From: Yamagishiella unicocca
Taxonomy: Eukaryota; Chlorophyta; Chlorophyceae; Chlamydomonadales; Volvocaceae
NCBI GenBank assembly: GCA_003116995.1
Contig: BDSL01000012.1
Span: 1,043,001 to 1,107,000, forward strand
Direction: 5' to 3'
DNA length: 64,000 nt
In this document: positions 33,127 through 43,547 of the stretch, piece by piece
Numbering within the stretch: position 1 is the first letter of the stretch
How the letters are laid out: each line of letters begins with the position of its first letter
The notes under the pieces: model-generated
What the model saw: only the letters and a program-made list of their open reading frames with translations
The model's database searches: none
Told to the model about the DNA's origin: nothing
Translations under genes and position numbers: made by a program

Positions 33127-34070
33127 GGGGACGTTCCTTTCACCTAGTTATTGCTACCGTTAAGCTGCGTGCCCAAGAGCGAGGCCGATCGAAGGTTGCC
33201 GGAGAAGCCGATGCTTGCCGATTGGCCCGGACGTCCTCGTGCGGCGATCCCCAGAGGCGAATTTCGGTGGGGACGTTCCTTTCACCTAGTTCTTGCTACC
33301 GTTAAGCTGCGTGCCCAAGAGCGAGGCCGATCGAAGGTTGCCGGAGAAGCCGATGCTTGCCGATTGGCCCGGACGTCCTCGTGCGGCGTTCCCGAGAGGC
33401 GAATTTCAGTGGGGACGTTCCTTTCACCTAGTTCTTGCTACCGTACAGCTGCGTGCCCAAGAGCGAGGCCAATCGAAGGTTGCCGGAGAAGCCGATGCTT
33501 GCCGATTGGCCCGGACGTCCTCGTGCGGCGATCCCCAGAGGCGAATTTCGGTGGGGACGTTCCTTTCACCTAGTTCTTGCTACCGTTAAGCTGCGTGCCC
33601 AAGAGCGAGGCCGATCGAAGGTTGCCGGAGAAGCCGATGCTTGCCGATTGGCCCGGACGTCCTCGTGCGGCGTTCCCGAGAGGCGAATTTCAGTGGGGAC
33701 GTTCCTTTCACCTAGTTCTTGCTACCGTACAGCTGCGTGCCCAAGAGCGAGGCCAATCGAAGGTTGCCGGAGAAGCCGATGCTTGCCGATTGGCCCGGAC
33801 GTCCTCGTGCGGCGATCCCCAGAGGCGAATTTCGGTGGGGACGTTCCTCTCACCTAGTTATTGCTACCGTTAAGCTGCGTGCCCAAGAGCGAGGCCGATC
33901 GAAGGTTGCCGGAGAAGCCGATGCTTGCCGATTGGCCCGGACGTCCTCGTGCGGCGTTCCCGAGAGGCGAATTTCGGTGGGGACGTTCCTTTCACCTAGT
34001 TCTTGCTACCGTTAAGCTGCGTGCCCAAGAGCGAGGCCGATCGAAGGTTGCCGGAGAAGCCGATGCTTGC
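33127..34070. repeat. 142-bp satellite, block 1 (about 6.6 copies)
   Basis: Head-to-tail 142-bp units (GGGGACGTTCCTTTCACCTA start). Variants alternate between a TTAAGC/GGCGTTCCCG type and a TACAGC/GGCGATCCCC type, giving 284-bp dimers. The unit length is not a multiple of 3, so the repeated 98- and 140-codon frames are artefacts. Confidence 0.95.
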
Positions 34071-34889
34071 CCAGCTAAGTCTCCCGGTAAGGCGTCATAC
34101 TCGGCATGGGATCATACGACATATGGCATGCCCGCCCGGCCGTATGGGCGATGGATCCGGGGCGATGGAGTTGTAGCAATTGTGAGAGCACAGCACGTTG
34201 TACAGTTTGGGGGAGTTTGGAAAGGGGGCGATGGAAAATGTACAACAAAGGTCACACCTGAGCGCTGCTAATAAGCTGCGGGGGTAGTGGAAAATAGGAA
34301 TCAAGTTGAAATAAAATTTGAAAACGTTGAGTTGCTCTGCAGAACTTCTTGGCAAAGCAGACGACGTTGTCCGACAGAGGGCCCACGGAGCACCTTATCT
34401 TTGGCTTTTGGCGCCCCAAGGTGCCACGGCATAGTGAACGTGCCATCGCAGGCATAGTTAGATAATCATACATAGTATCTGGCGAAGACATATAGTCGTT
34501 GTTAAGTGATACAAGTCACCGCAGTGACCTTGCGCCGCCATCGAACGCCCCCCGAAACGGTGCAGCCGAGAGACAGTTGTCTATAGCACCTGAACTAGGT
34601 GGCAGCAGTAGGGTAGTTGGACAAATCTCTGATAGGATTGTCGCCTCGGCGGATATCATAAATCTAGCAATGACAGGCCTGACGGCAGCTCGACAACGGC
34701 AGCTAAGGAAATAAATAGTTGTGCCAATAGCCTTATAGCCTTACTGGCAACTATCAAGATGCTGGAGATCGGAGTTAAAGGGGGAAGAAGCGGCGGCATG
34801 ATGGTATTCAAAAGCTTGCCGGTGCATAAGGTCTTTGGGGGGGGGGCCTGGCTTAGGCATCTGATTGTAGAGAAACGTAAAGGGCAACC

Positions 34890-35201
34890 ATGGGGATTCA
34901 CATGTCGTATACTGCGGCGGACCGCTTCATGCTGGACTATATGTTCCAATGCAAGTATACTATGTGCAAAGTACCTGCGTGCGGCGGACTGGGTATTATG
35001 TATACTATGTATTATCTTTCGAGGGGGGAGCTGGATGCTGCTGGTGCAGGCGGCAGCGTTGGGGATAGCGACGACGGCATTATGGAGGAATTTAGGTTGA
35101 GGGTTACAGCCCGGGCCACAGCTAGTGGTGACAAAAGGGTTACAGGATTGTTGTACCAGGGATCGACTGTGGTTGGGGAAGTGAGCATGGCTGTCGGGTG
35201 A
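34890..35201 (+). CDS. Hypothetical 103-aa ORF inside element B
   Basis: This ATG-started open frame of 103 codons lies inside the left half of B. The product has an aromatic- and cysteine-containing N-terminal half and an acidic, Gly/Asp-rich middle (GDSDDG). I recognise no family. Composition is not obviously low-complexity, so it could be an exon of an element-encoded protein, but there is no second copy in the window to test for conservation. Confidence 0.25.
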   Translation: MGIHMSYTAADRFMLDYMFQCKYTMCKVPACGGLGIMYTMYYLSRGELDAAGAGGSVGDSDDGIMEEFRLRVTARATASGDKRVTGLLYQGSTVVGEVSMAVG

Positions 35202-35339
35202 TGAGGGTTTCGCCAAATTAAGTAATGCAGCCTGGCCAAATCTCAGGGTCGTCTGCTTGGGATGCCATAAGAGCATAATGCGGTATTGGAAGACACAGGG
35301 CCATGCTAGTGGTAGTGGTAAAAGTGCCAAGTCTCCCCC

Positions 35340-35660
35340 ACCCCAGGACCCTCCCAAGGGTGGTAACTGATCCGGCCGACCTCAGAAACTTTTTCTGGAA
35401 ATTGGTACATGGTATATTGACAGCAATAGAAACACAATGTCAAAAGCGCGAAGCGAAATGATGACATGCGTTTTGGACGATTCGGTCCAGGTGGCCCCCC
35501 TACCCCACCCCAGGACCTTCCCAAGGGTGATACCTGGTCCGGCCGACCTCGGAAATTTGTTCAGAAAATTTGCGTATGGGATATTGACAGCAGTACAATT
35601 ACAATGGCAAAAGCGCGAAGCGAAATGACGAGGTGTATTTTGGATGATTAGGTCCAGGCA
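35340..35660. repeat. Two tandem copies of a unit of about 155 bp in element B
   Basis: Two diverged direct copies share GACCTCGGAAA/GACCTCAGAAA, ATATTGACAGCA, AAAAGCGCGAAGCGAAATGA and a GGTCCAGG end. No coding role is apparent. Confidence 0.75.
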
Positions 35661-35874
35661 GTCCACCATGCCCCACTCCAGCTGCAGTCCACACATCCAG
35701 ACGGTCGGGGTCCCACCTGGCCGCACCTAACACCGCCAAACACCGCCACTCGCACATCTGTTCCATGTGTCGGTTTCCATGTGTCTGCAATCAATTCCTA
35801 GAACACAGCGAGAACCTCATCACAGGAGACTGCGCGCAATTACAGCGCCAACCCACTGCCCTAGCGGACAGCAC

Positions 35875-36320
35875 CTAAGCATGAAACGACAGGCCAGCGG
35901 AGCACTGGCCCACAACGGGCCCTGACAGGCGGGGGCGCACGTCCCGCTCGTGACGGTGGGGATCCAGGTAACGGCCTAGCGTGGCGGCGCTCCGCAACTG
36001 CCCAAAAGCTAGCAAGGCGGGAACCTCTTCAGCCGACGCCTCCGAAGCCTGCAGGGTGCCGCGGCGGAAACTGTGGACGGTCTCCTCCTCGTAGAGCCCC
36101 GCCCCCTGCAGGTGCAGGCGGACCCGGGCCGCCAGGCTCGCGCTGCGTAGCGCGGTCTCCTTAAAGCCCGTTGGTCCGGGGCCAGGGGCTGGAACAAGAG
36201 GTCCTTGACGAGGCTCCCCGACGGGGCGTCGGGCTGGCCACAGCACCACAGGTAGTAGGCCAGGCTCCACGGAAGGCAGAACGCTGGCTCCGCCAGGTTG
36301 GGAACCAGCTCCACGAGCGG
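35875..36320 (-). pseudogene. Tyrosine recombinase fragment (Crypton/DIRS/phage-integrase type), frameshifted
   Basis: The minus-strand product has the C-terminal catalytic signature of tyrosine recombinases: ETVHSFRRGTLQ (the HxxR box), then LLAFGQLRSAATLGRYLDPH, which supplies the LL..(G)..S...T..Y pattern and the candidate nucleophile tyrosine. HSFRRG-type boxes are typical of DIRS-like and Crypton recombinases of eukaryotes. The upstream part (ELVPNLAEPAFCLPWSLAYY) is in another frame, with a frameshift near 36,170-36,185. The N-terminal region and the first catalytic arginine were not found. No reverse transcriptase accompanies it here. It is probably a relic captured by, or inserted into, element B. 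Confidence 0.7.
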
Positions 36321-36525
36321 GGTGCGCGCCAGCTTATGAGTCTTCGTGCCTCGCTGTCAGAAACCCAGGGAGGGGGCCAGAGAGGGGCCCCACTCCCAGG
36401 GTGGCGGCAATGGGAAACCCGGGTACGGCCGGTGAGGTTGCGCAGGGTCGACGAAGTCCCCAAGCCCGAGTTTGCAGTACGGCGGCAGACCTAAACGCTG
36501 AGCAGCCACCTATCCTCACACCGTG

Positions 36526-37190
36526 CCCATGGACTGCACGATCCCGCCGCTGCTGCCACCGGCGCCCTCCTGCATAGCGCCAGCAACATAACGCTGCGGG
36601 CCGGGGATAACCGGCAATGTGCCGCCGTCGCCCAGCACCCCGAAGTTGTTGCCAGTGCCCATGGACTGCACGGTCCCGCCACTGCTGCCGCCGGCGCCGT
36701 CCTGCATAGCGCCAGCAACATAACGCTGCGGGCCGGGGATAACCGGCAATGTGCCGCCGTCGCCCAGCACCCCGAAGTTGTTGCCAGTGCCCATGGACTG
36801 CACGGTCCCGCCACTGCTGCCGCCGGCGCCCTCCTGCATAGCGCCAGCAACATAACGCTGCGGGCCGGGGATAACCGGCAATGTGCCGCCGTCGCCCAGC
36901 ACCCCGAAGTTGTTGCCAGTGCCCATGGACTGCACGATCCCGCCACTGCTGCCGCCGGCGCCCTCCTGCATAGCGCCAGCAACATAACGCTGCGGGCCGG
37001 GGATAACCGGCAATGTGCCGCCGTCGCCCAGCACCCCGAAGTTGTTGCCAGTGCCCATGGACTGCACGATCCCGCCACTGCTGCCGCCGGCGCCCTGCTG
37101 CATGGCGCCAGCAACATAACGCTGCGGGCCGGGGATAACCGGCAACGTGCCGCCGTCGCCCAGCACCCCGAAGTTGTTGCCAGTGCCCAT
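36526..37190. repeat. 132-bp tandem repeat, 5 copies, open on the minus strand
   Basis: Five units of 132 bp (44 codons) leave two minus-strand frames open. One of these (37,202 to 36,516) would encode a Gly-rich repeat protein with SMGTGNNFGVLGDGG in each unit and end SMGTV-stop. It is preceded by a possible acceptor (CCCCTTTTAG). It may be a repeat-protein exon of B, but because 132 is divisible by 3, openness alone is weak evidence. Confidence 0.85.
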
Positions 37191-37427
37191 AGACTCTGCC
37201 ACCTAAAAGGGGGGGGGGCAGTGAAATGGATCGTTAGCCATGGTGCGGCCAGCAGGACAACATCGCAAGGAATCGAGTAGACAGTCAACTGATAACGAGT
37301 CAATAACAAAAGCAACGGCAAACACACAAGCTGTTGGGGCAAGAGGAAAGGACAGGCCATAAGGGCTGGAAGGAATGAGGTGCAGGCAAAAGGTGGAGCC
37401 GGGTATTTGAAAATTCAGGCATAGTCG

Positions 37428-37636
37428 TTATTTCATAGAAAAGAACCCACCGGGCTCACAGGCCTTCTGGGCTAGGTCCAGGCAGTGCTTCGTGACAGCA
37501 CGGCTCCGACGTCCATCCTGGGACTGGTACGGCGTGTTCATGTGAACGCAGCTTCCACACATCTCAACGTTCAGCTCATCCTCCTTGTTCGACCACAGCT
37601 GTCCCACAACGGCCACTGCGCAACACCTGCAATAAC
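37428..37636 (-). CDS. Possible 3' exon of an element B protein
   Basis: After a good acceptor (TCTGTTATTGCAG) the minus strand is open for about 68 codons to a TAA at 37,428. The segment contains CGSCVHMNTPYQSQDG and ends EPGGFFSMK. Cysteine/histidine spacing hints at a metal-binding patch, but I recognise no family. I could not join it in frame to the upstream frame at 37,790-38,383. It is a weak prediction. Confidence 0.25.
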
Positions 37637-37789
37637 AGACGTGCTTGTGACTTCGCGTGCAGGAAAACCATATACCATTTTGTTTGGGTTGGGTTGGTAT
37701 TCGGTAATTACACACCCCGGCAGTGTTGGCCCAGGGTATTCCAACGCCCTTTCAATCCCTCGTCGGCTTCTGTGAACACCCAGGCCAGA

Positions 37790-38383
37790 CTATAGGATCC
37801 CCTTCCATGTTTTGGGAAACCAAACAACGTTCAGGGACAAAGCCCAAAAACTAAAGCTCTCCTCACCTGCTGCTTGCGCTTGCGCTGTCTGCCCGCATAT
37901 CATCAGGGCGGCGAAACGGTAATTGCACCCCGGCTCGGAGTAACTCATCGCGTCTTCCTTCTTGGCGAAGGAGAGGGACCGACCGGCGTGCGGAACGTGA
38001 ACTGCGTCCCCCTTCGCATGTCGGTGCCCTAGGGTCGGTGCGAACCAGGCGGGAAAAAGTCCCTGGGCCACAAGCTGCGCGACTAGCTCTTTTACTTGTT
38101 CATGGCCCACAGCGTTCGTTTTGGGGCCCCCACCAGCAAAGTCGCTGTTGAATAACTTCGGGATCGGAAACGGAACGTCGAGAAGGGCAGGTTTGAATGA
38201 AAACGCTTTGTGTTGCGGATAATGTACTAACTCCTCTTGTCCCCTTTGCGTTATTGAGCAGCCGTCAGGCCTCACGTGGTTCAGTGCTAGATTTATGATA
38301 CCGGTATCCTTGGAGGTGACAATCTTACTAGTGATATCTCTAATTACCCTACTGCTGCCATCTAGTTTAGGTGCTATAGACAT
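37790..38383 (-). CDS. Hypothetical 197-aa ORF, partly in the right TIR of B
   Basis: This ATG-started frame begins MSIAPKLDGSSRV inside the right inverted repeat; the left repeat encodes a related LSIAPELGGSSRVVG stretch at about 34,580. The middle (KELVAQLVAQGLFPAWFAPT) reads like a normal globular protein. A GTGAGG donor near 37,868 could end the exon earlier, after QAQAA. No transposase motif was recognised. It could be part of the element's own protein, because similar coding lies in both arms. Confidence 0.35.
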   Translation of the reverse strand: MSIAPKLDGSSRVIRDITSKIVTSKDTGIINLALNHVRPDGCSITQRGQEELVHYPQHKAFSFKPALLDVPFPIPKLFNSDFAGGGPKTNAVGHEQVKELVAQLVAQGLFPAWFAPTLGHRHAKGDAVHVPHAGRSLSFAKKEDAMSYSEPGCNYRFAALMICGQTAQAQAAGEESFSFWALSLNVVWFPKTWKGIL

Positions 38384-39899
38384 CTGTCGCTCGGCTGCAC
38401 CGTTTCGGCGACGTTCGGTGGCAGCACAAGATAATGGAACTCGCGGTGACTAACAACGTCTATATGTCTTCGCCAGATACTATGTCTGATTATCTAACTA
38501 TGCCTGCGATGGCACGTTCACTATGCCGTGGCACCTTGGCGCCAAACGCCAAAGCTAAGGGGCTCCGTGGGCCCTCTGTCGGACAACGTCGTCTGCTTTG
38601 CCAAGAAGTTCTGCAGAGCTACTCAACGTTTTCAAAATTATTTTAGCTTGGATCCTATCTTCCATAACCCCCGCAGCTTATTAGCAGCGCCCAGGTGTGA
38701 CCTTTGTTGTACATTTTCCATCGCCCCCTTTCCAAACTCCCCCGAACTGTACAACGTGCTGTGCTCTCACAATTGCTACAACTCCATCGCCCCGGATCCA
38801 TCGCCCATACGGCCGGGCGGGTAGGGCATGCCACATATTATAGGACGCCCCAGTCAAACTAACTTTACATTAGGGACTGTAAAGTCAAACTTTCTATGCA
38901 TGGCGTCCCATAATGCATATGGCGCCAATATACATGGACGGATATGTCGCAGTGCAAGCAGAACAACAGTTGTAATGAACACATTTCCTTTATGAATAGC
39001 AACTGCGGTAATGTGAGATACCGGTAGAAACGTCTGTCGAAGTAAAAATGGCTGCGTTGCAGCATGGCGCGCGTCAGCGGCTATCGAACTCTTGGTGGCG
39101 TATCGTCGAGCGCTACCGCTCTATGACTATAAGCGCAATTACATCCTGTTAGGATGCGAGCTACACTCATTCCTTCAACGAGATGTCATCAGCAAGCATG
39201 TCGTTTCAGCGTTCCTCCGGCTCCACTTCTCTAAGAAGAGAACCTTTTTTAACAACACGAAATAATTCAGAGCGCAGTGGGGTGGCTCAGTCGCGCATCT
39301 GCGGATGAAGGCCCGGGTACGTTTGCGGATGCTTTCCTTGGGGGTCTTACCCGGCCCCACAATCAAAGCCCTTGCCGACTGTCGCCCACTCGGCCCCAGT
39401 GAAAACTACTAAAGCGGCAGGGCGGGGGGGCTAGCTTAATCCCGCTTTTGGTGATCCAGGCGCTCCCTTGCTGCTGGATTAGGGAAAGCGCCCGATTGTT
39501 GCCGTAGGTGACCCAGGCGTAGGGGATTAAACGCGAGCTTTCTGGGTGCACATCATCGGCCGTATCCCAAGAGCCATGTCTCCCCTTGGAGTTCCCACAA
39601 GGAAGCAAGTTTACTTCGAAGGACGTCTCTACCGGTATCACACATTACCGCAGTCAATATTCATAGATTAATAAGTTCCATTATGCTTCAAGAATTGGTG
39701 CTATTGTTCTGCTTGCACTGCGGCATATCCGTCCATGTATATTGGCGTCATATGCATTATGGGACGCCATGCATAGAAAGTTTGACTTTACAGTCCCTAA
39801 TGTAAAGTTAGTTTGACTGGGGCGTCCTATAATATGTGGCATGCCATATGTCGTATGATCCCATGCCGAGTATGACGCCTTACCGGGAGACTTAGCTGG

Positions 39900-42879
39900 G
39901 CAAGCATCGGCTTCTCCGTGCGGCGTTCCCGAGAGGCGAATTTCGGTGGGGACGTTCCTTTCACCTAGTTCTTGCTACCGTTAAGCTGCGTGCCCAAGAG
40001 CGAGGCCGATCGAAGGTTGCCGGAGAAGCCGATGCTTGCCGATTGGCCCGGACGTCCTCATGCGGTGATCCCGAGAGGCGAATTTTAATGAAGACGTTTC
40101 TTTCACCTAGCTCTTGCTACCGTTAAGCTGCGTGCCCAAGAGCGAGGCCGATCGAAGGTTGCCGGAGAAGCCGATGCTTGCCGATTGGCCCGGACGTCCT
40201 CGTACGGCGATCCCGAGAGGCGAATTTCAGTGGGGACGTTCCTTTCACCTAGTTCTTGCTACCGTACAGCTGCGTGCCCAAGAGCGAGGCCGATCGAAGG
40301 TTGCCGGAGAAGCCGATGCTTGCCGATTGGCCCGGACGTCCTCGTGTGGCGATCCCGAGAGGCGAATTTCAGTGGGGACGTTCCTTTCACCTAGTTCTTG
40401 CTACCGTTAAGCTGCGTGCCCAAGAGCGAGGCCGATCGAAGGTTGCCGGAGAAGCCGATGCTTGCCGATTGGCCCGGACGTCCTCGTGCGGCGTTCCCGA
40501 GAGGCGAATTTCAGTGGGGACGTTCCTTTCACCTAGTTCTTGCTACCGTACAGCTGCGTGCCCAAGAGCGAGGCCAATCGAAGGTTGCCGGAGAAGCCGA
40601 TGCTTGCCGATTGGCCCGGACGTCCTCGTGCGGCGATCCCGAGAGGCGAATTTCGGTGGGGACGTTCCTTTCACCTAGTTCTTGCTACCGTTAAGCTGCG
40701 TGCCCAAGAGCGAGGCCGATCGAAGGTTGCCGGAGAAGCCGATGCTTGCCGATTGGCCCGGACGTCCTCATGCGGTGATCCCGAGAGGCGAATTTTAATG
40801 AAGACGTTTCTTTCACCTAGCTCTTGCTACCGTTAAGCTGCGTGCCCAAGAGCGAGGCCGATCGAAGGTTGCCGGAGAAGCCGATGCTTGCCGATTGGCC
40901 CGGACGTCCTCGTACGGCGATCCCGAGAGGCGAATTTCAGTGGGGACGTTCCTTTCACCTAGTTCTTGCTACCGTACAGCTGCGTGCCCAAGAGCGAGGC
41001 CGATCGAAGGTTGCCGGAGAAGCCGATGCTTGCCGATTGGCCCGGACGTCCTCGTGTGGCGATCCCGAGAGGCGAATTTCAGTGGGGACGTTCCTTTCAC
41101 CTAGTTCTTGCTACCGTTAAGCTGCGTGCCCAAGAGCGAGGCCGATCGAAGGTTGCCGGAGAAGCCGATGCTTGCCGATTGGCCCGGACGTCCTCGTGCG
41201 GCGTTCCCGAGAGGCGAATTTCAGTGGGGACGTTCCTTTCACCTAGTTCTTGCTACCGTACAGCTGCGTGCCCAAGAGCGAGGCCAATCGAAGGTTGCCG
41301 GAGAAGCCGATGCTTGCCGATTGGCCCGGACGTCCTCGTGCGGCGATCCCCAGAGGCGAATTTCGGTGGGGACGTTCCTTTCACCTAGTTCTTGCTACCG
41401 TTAAGCTGCGTGCCCAAGAGCGAGGACGATCGAAGGTTGCCGGAGAAGCCGATGCTTGCCGATTGGCCCGGACGTCCTCGTGCGGCGTTCCCGAGAGGCG
41501 AATTTCAGTGGGGACGTTCCTTTCACCTAGTTCTTGCTACCGTAAAGCTGCGTGCCCAAGAGCGAGGCCAATCGAAGGTTGCCGGAGAAGCCGATGCTTG
41601 CCGATTGGCCCGGACGTCCTCGTGCGGCGATCCCCAGAGGCGAATTTCGGTGGGGACGTTCCTCTCACCTAGTTATTGCTACCGTTAAGCTGCGTGCCCA
41701 AGAGCGAGGCCGATCGAAGGTTGCCGGAGAAGCCGATGCTTGCCGATTGGCCCGGACGTCCTCGTGCGGCGTTCCCGAGAGGCGAATTTCGGTGGGGACG
41801 TTCCTTTCACCTAGTTCTTGCTACCGTTAAGCTGCGTGCCCAAGAGCGAGGCCGATCGAAGGTTGCCGGAGAAGCCGATGCTTGCCGATTGGCCCGGACG
41901 TCCTCGTGCGGCGTTCCCGAGAGGCGAATTTCAGTAGGGACGTTCCTTTCACCTAGTTCTTGCTACCGTACAGCTGCGTGCCCAAGAGCGAGGCCAATCG
42001 AAGGTTGCCGGAGAAGCCGATGCTTGCCGATTGGCCCGGACGTCCTCGTGCGGCGATCCCCAGAGGCGAATTTCGGTGGGGACGTTCCTTTCACCTAGTT
42101 ATTGCTACCGTTAAGCTGCGTGCCCAAGAGCGAGGCCGATCGAAGGTTGCCGGAGAAGCCGATGCTTGCCGATTGGCCCGGACGTCCTCGTGCGGCGATC
42201 CCGAGAGGCGAATTTCAGTGGGGACGTTCCTTTCACCTAGTTCTTGTTACCGTTAAGCTGCGTGCCCAAGAGCGAGGCCGATCGAAGGTTGCCGGAGAAG
42301 CTGATGCTTCCCGATTGGCCCGGACGTCCTCGTGCGGCGATCCCGAGAGGCGAATTTCGGTGGGGACGTTCCTTTCACCTAGTTCTTGCTACCGTTAAGC
42401 TGCGTGCCCAAGAGCGAGGCCGATCGAAGGTTGCCGGAGAAGCCGATGCTTGCCGATTGGCCCGGACGTCCTCATGCGGTGATCCCGAGAGGCGAATTTT
42501 AATGAAGACGTTTCTTTCACCTAGCTCTTGCTACCGTTAAGCTGCGTGCCCAAGAGCGAGGCCAATCGAAGGTTGCCGGAGAAGCCGATGCTTGCCGATT
42601 GGCCCGGACGTCCTCGTGCGGCGATCCCCAGAGGCGAATTTCGGTGGGGACGTTCCTCTCACCTAGTTATTGCTACCGTTAAGCTGCGTGCCCAAGAGCG
42701 AGGCCGATCGAAGGTTGCCGGAGAAGCCGATGCTTGCCGATTGGCCCGGACGTCCTCGTGCGGCGTTCCCGAGAGGCGAATTTCGGTGGGGACGTTCCTT
42801 TCACCTAGTTCTTGCTACCGTTAAGCTGCGTGCCCAAGAGCGAGGCCGATCGAAGGTTGCCGGAGAAGCCGATGCTTGC
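39900..42879. repeat. 142-bp satellite, block 2 (about 21 copies)
   Basis: This is the same satellite as block 1. After the 18-bp inverted stub (39,900-39,917) it resumes mid-unit. A five-unit (710-bp) higher-order repeat is visible: the block starting near 40,114 is repeated at 40,824 with the same marker variants (TTTTAATGAAGACGTTTC and CGTACGGCGATCC). Confidence 0.95.
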
Positions 42880-43547
42880 CCAGCTAAGTCTCCCGGTAAG
42901 GCGTCATACTCGGCATGGGATCATACGACATATGGCATGCCACATATTATAGGACGCCCCAGTCAAACTAACTTTACATTAGGGACTGTAAAGTCAAACT
43001 TTCTATGCATGGCGTCCCATAATGCATATGGCGCCAATATACATGGACGGATATGTCGCAGTGCAAGCAGAACAACAGTTGTAATGAACACATTTCCTTT
43101 ATGAATAGCAACTGCGGTAATGTGAGATACCGGTAGAAACGTCTGTCGAAGTAAAAATGGCTGCGTTGCAGCATGGCGCGCGTCAGCGGCTATCGAACTC
43201 TTGGTGGCGTATCGTCGAGCGCTACCGCTCTATGACTATAAGCGCAATTACATCCTGTTAGGATGCGAGCTACACTCATTCCTTCAACGAGATGTCATCA
43301 GCAAGCATGTCGTTTCAGCGTTCCTCCGGCTCCACTTCTCTAAGAAGAGAACCTTTTTTAACAACACGAAATAATTCAGAGCGCAGTGGGGTGGCTCAGT
43401 CGCGCAGCTGCGGATGAAGGCCCGGGTACGTTTGCGGATGCTTTCCTTGGGGGTCTTACCCGGCCCCACAATCAAAGCCCTTGCCGACTGTCGCCCACTC
43501 GGCCCCAGTGAAAACTACTAAAGCGGCAGGGCGGGGGGGCTAGCTTA

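Larger units (their letters stand above)
34133..38824. mobile_element. Transposon B with TIRs of about 0.57 kb
   Basis: A 4.7-kb element is inserted in A1. The left arm (34,133-34,708) and right arm (about 38,233-38,820) are inverted copies with scattered mismatches, starting CGCCCGGCCGTATGGGCGAT. The flanks carry GGCATGCC at 34,125-34,132 and 38,825-38,832, an 8-bp apparent target duplication; the right end has about 4-5 extra bases (GGTAG). An 8-bp duplication fits hAT-, P- or Zisupton-like elements, but I cannot recognise a transposase. The interior carries several hypothetical frames, a tyrosine-recombinase fragment and a 132-bp tandem repeat. Confidence 0.8.
34071..39899. mobile_element. 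TIR transposon A1, interrupted by element B
   Basis: The ends are CCAGCTAAGTCTCCCGG and its reverse complement. After removing element B, A1 is only about 1.1 kb (34,071-34,132 plus 38,833-39,899). It matches the two ends of A2 with almost none of the 177-bp array. No transposase is seen. The left flank is normal satellite, but the right flank is an 18-bp inverted copy of the left flank (39,900-39,917 against 34,053-34,070), not a direct target duplication. Confidence 0.85.

Noticed and set aside
36491..37360. 289-codon minus-strand frame over the 132-bp repeats
   Set aside because: It is a second frame of the same repeat; the repeat length is divisible by 3, so more than one frame stays open.
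39175..39366. 63-codon minus-strand frame repeated in A1 and A2
   Set aside because: The two copies are too similar to show constraint, and the product has no recognisable family; treated as non-coding element sequence.
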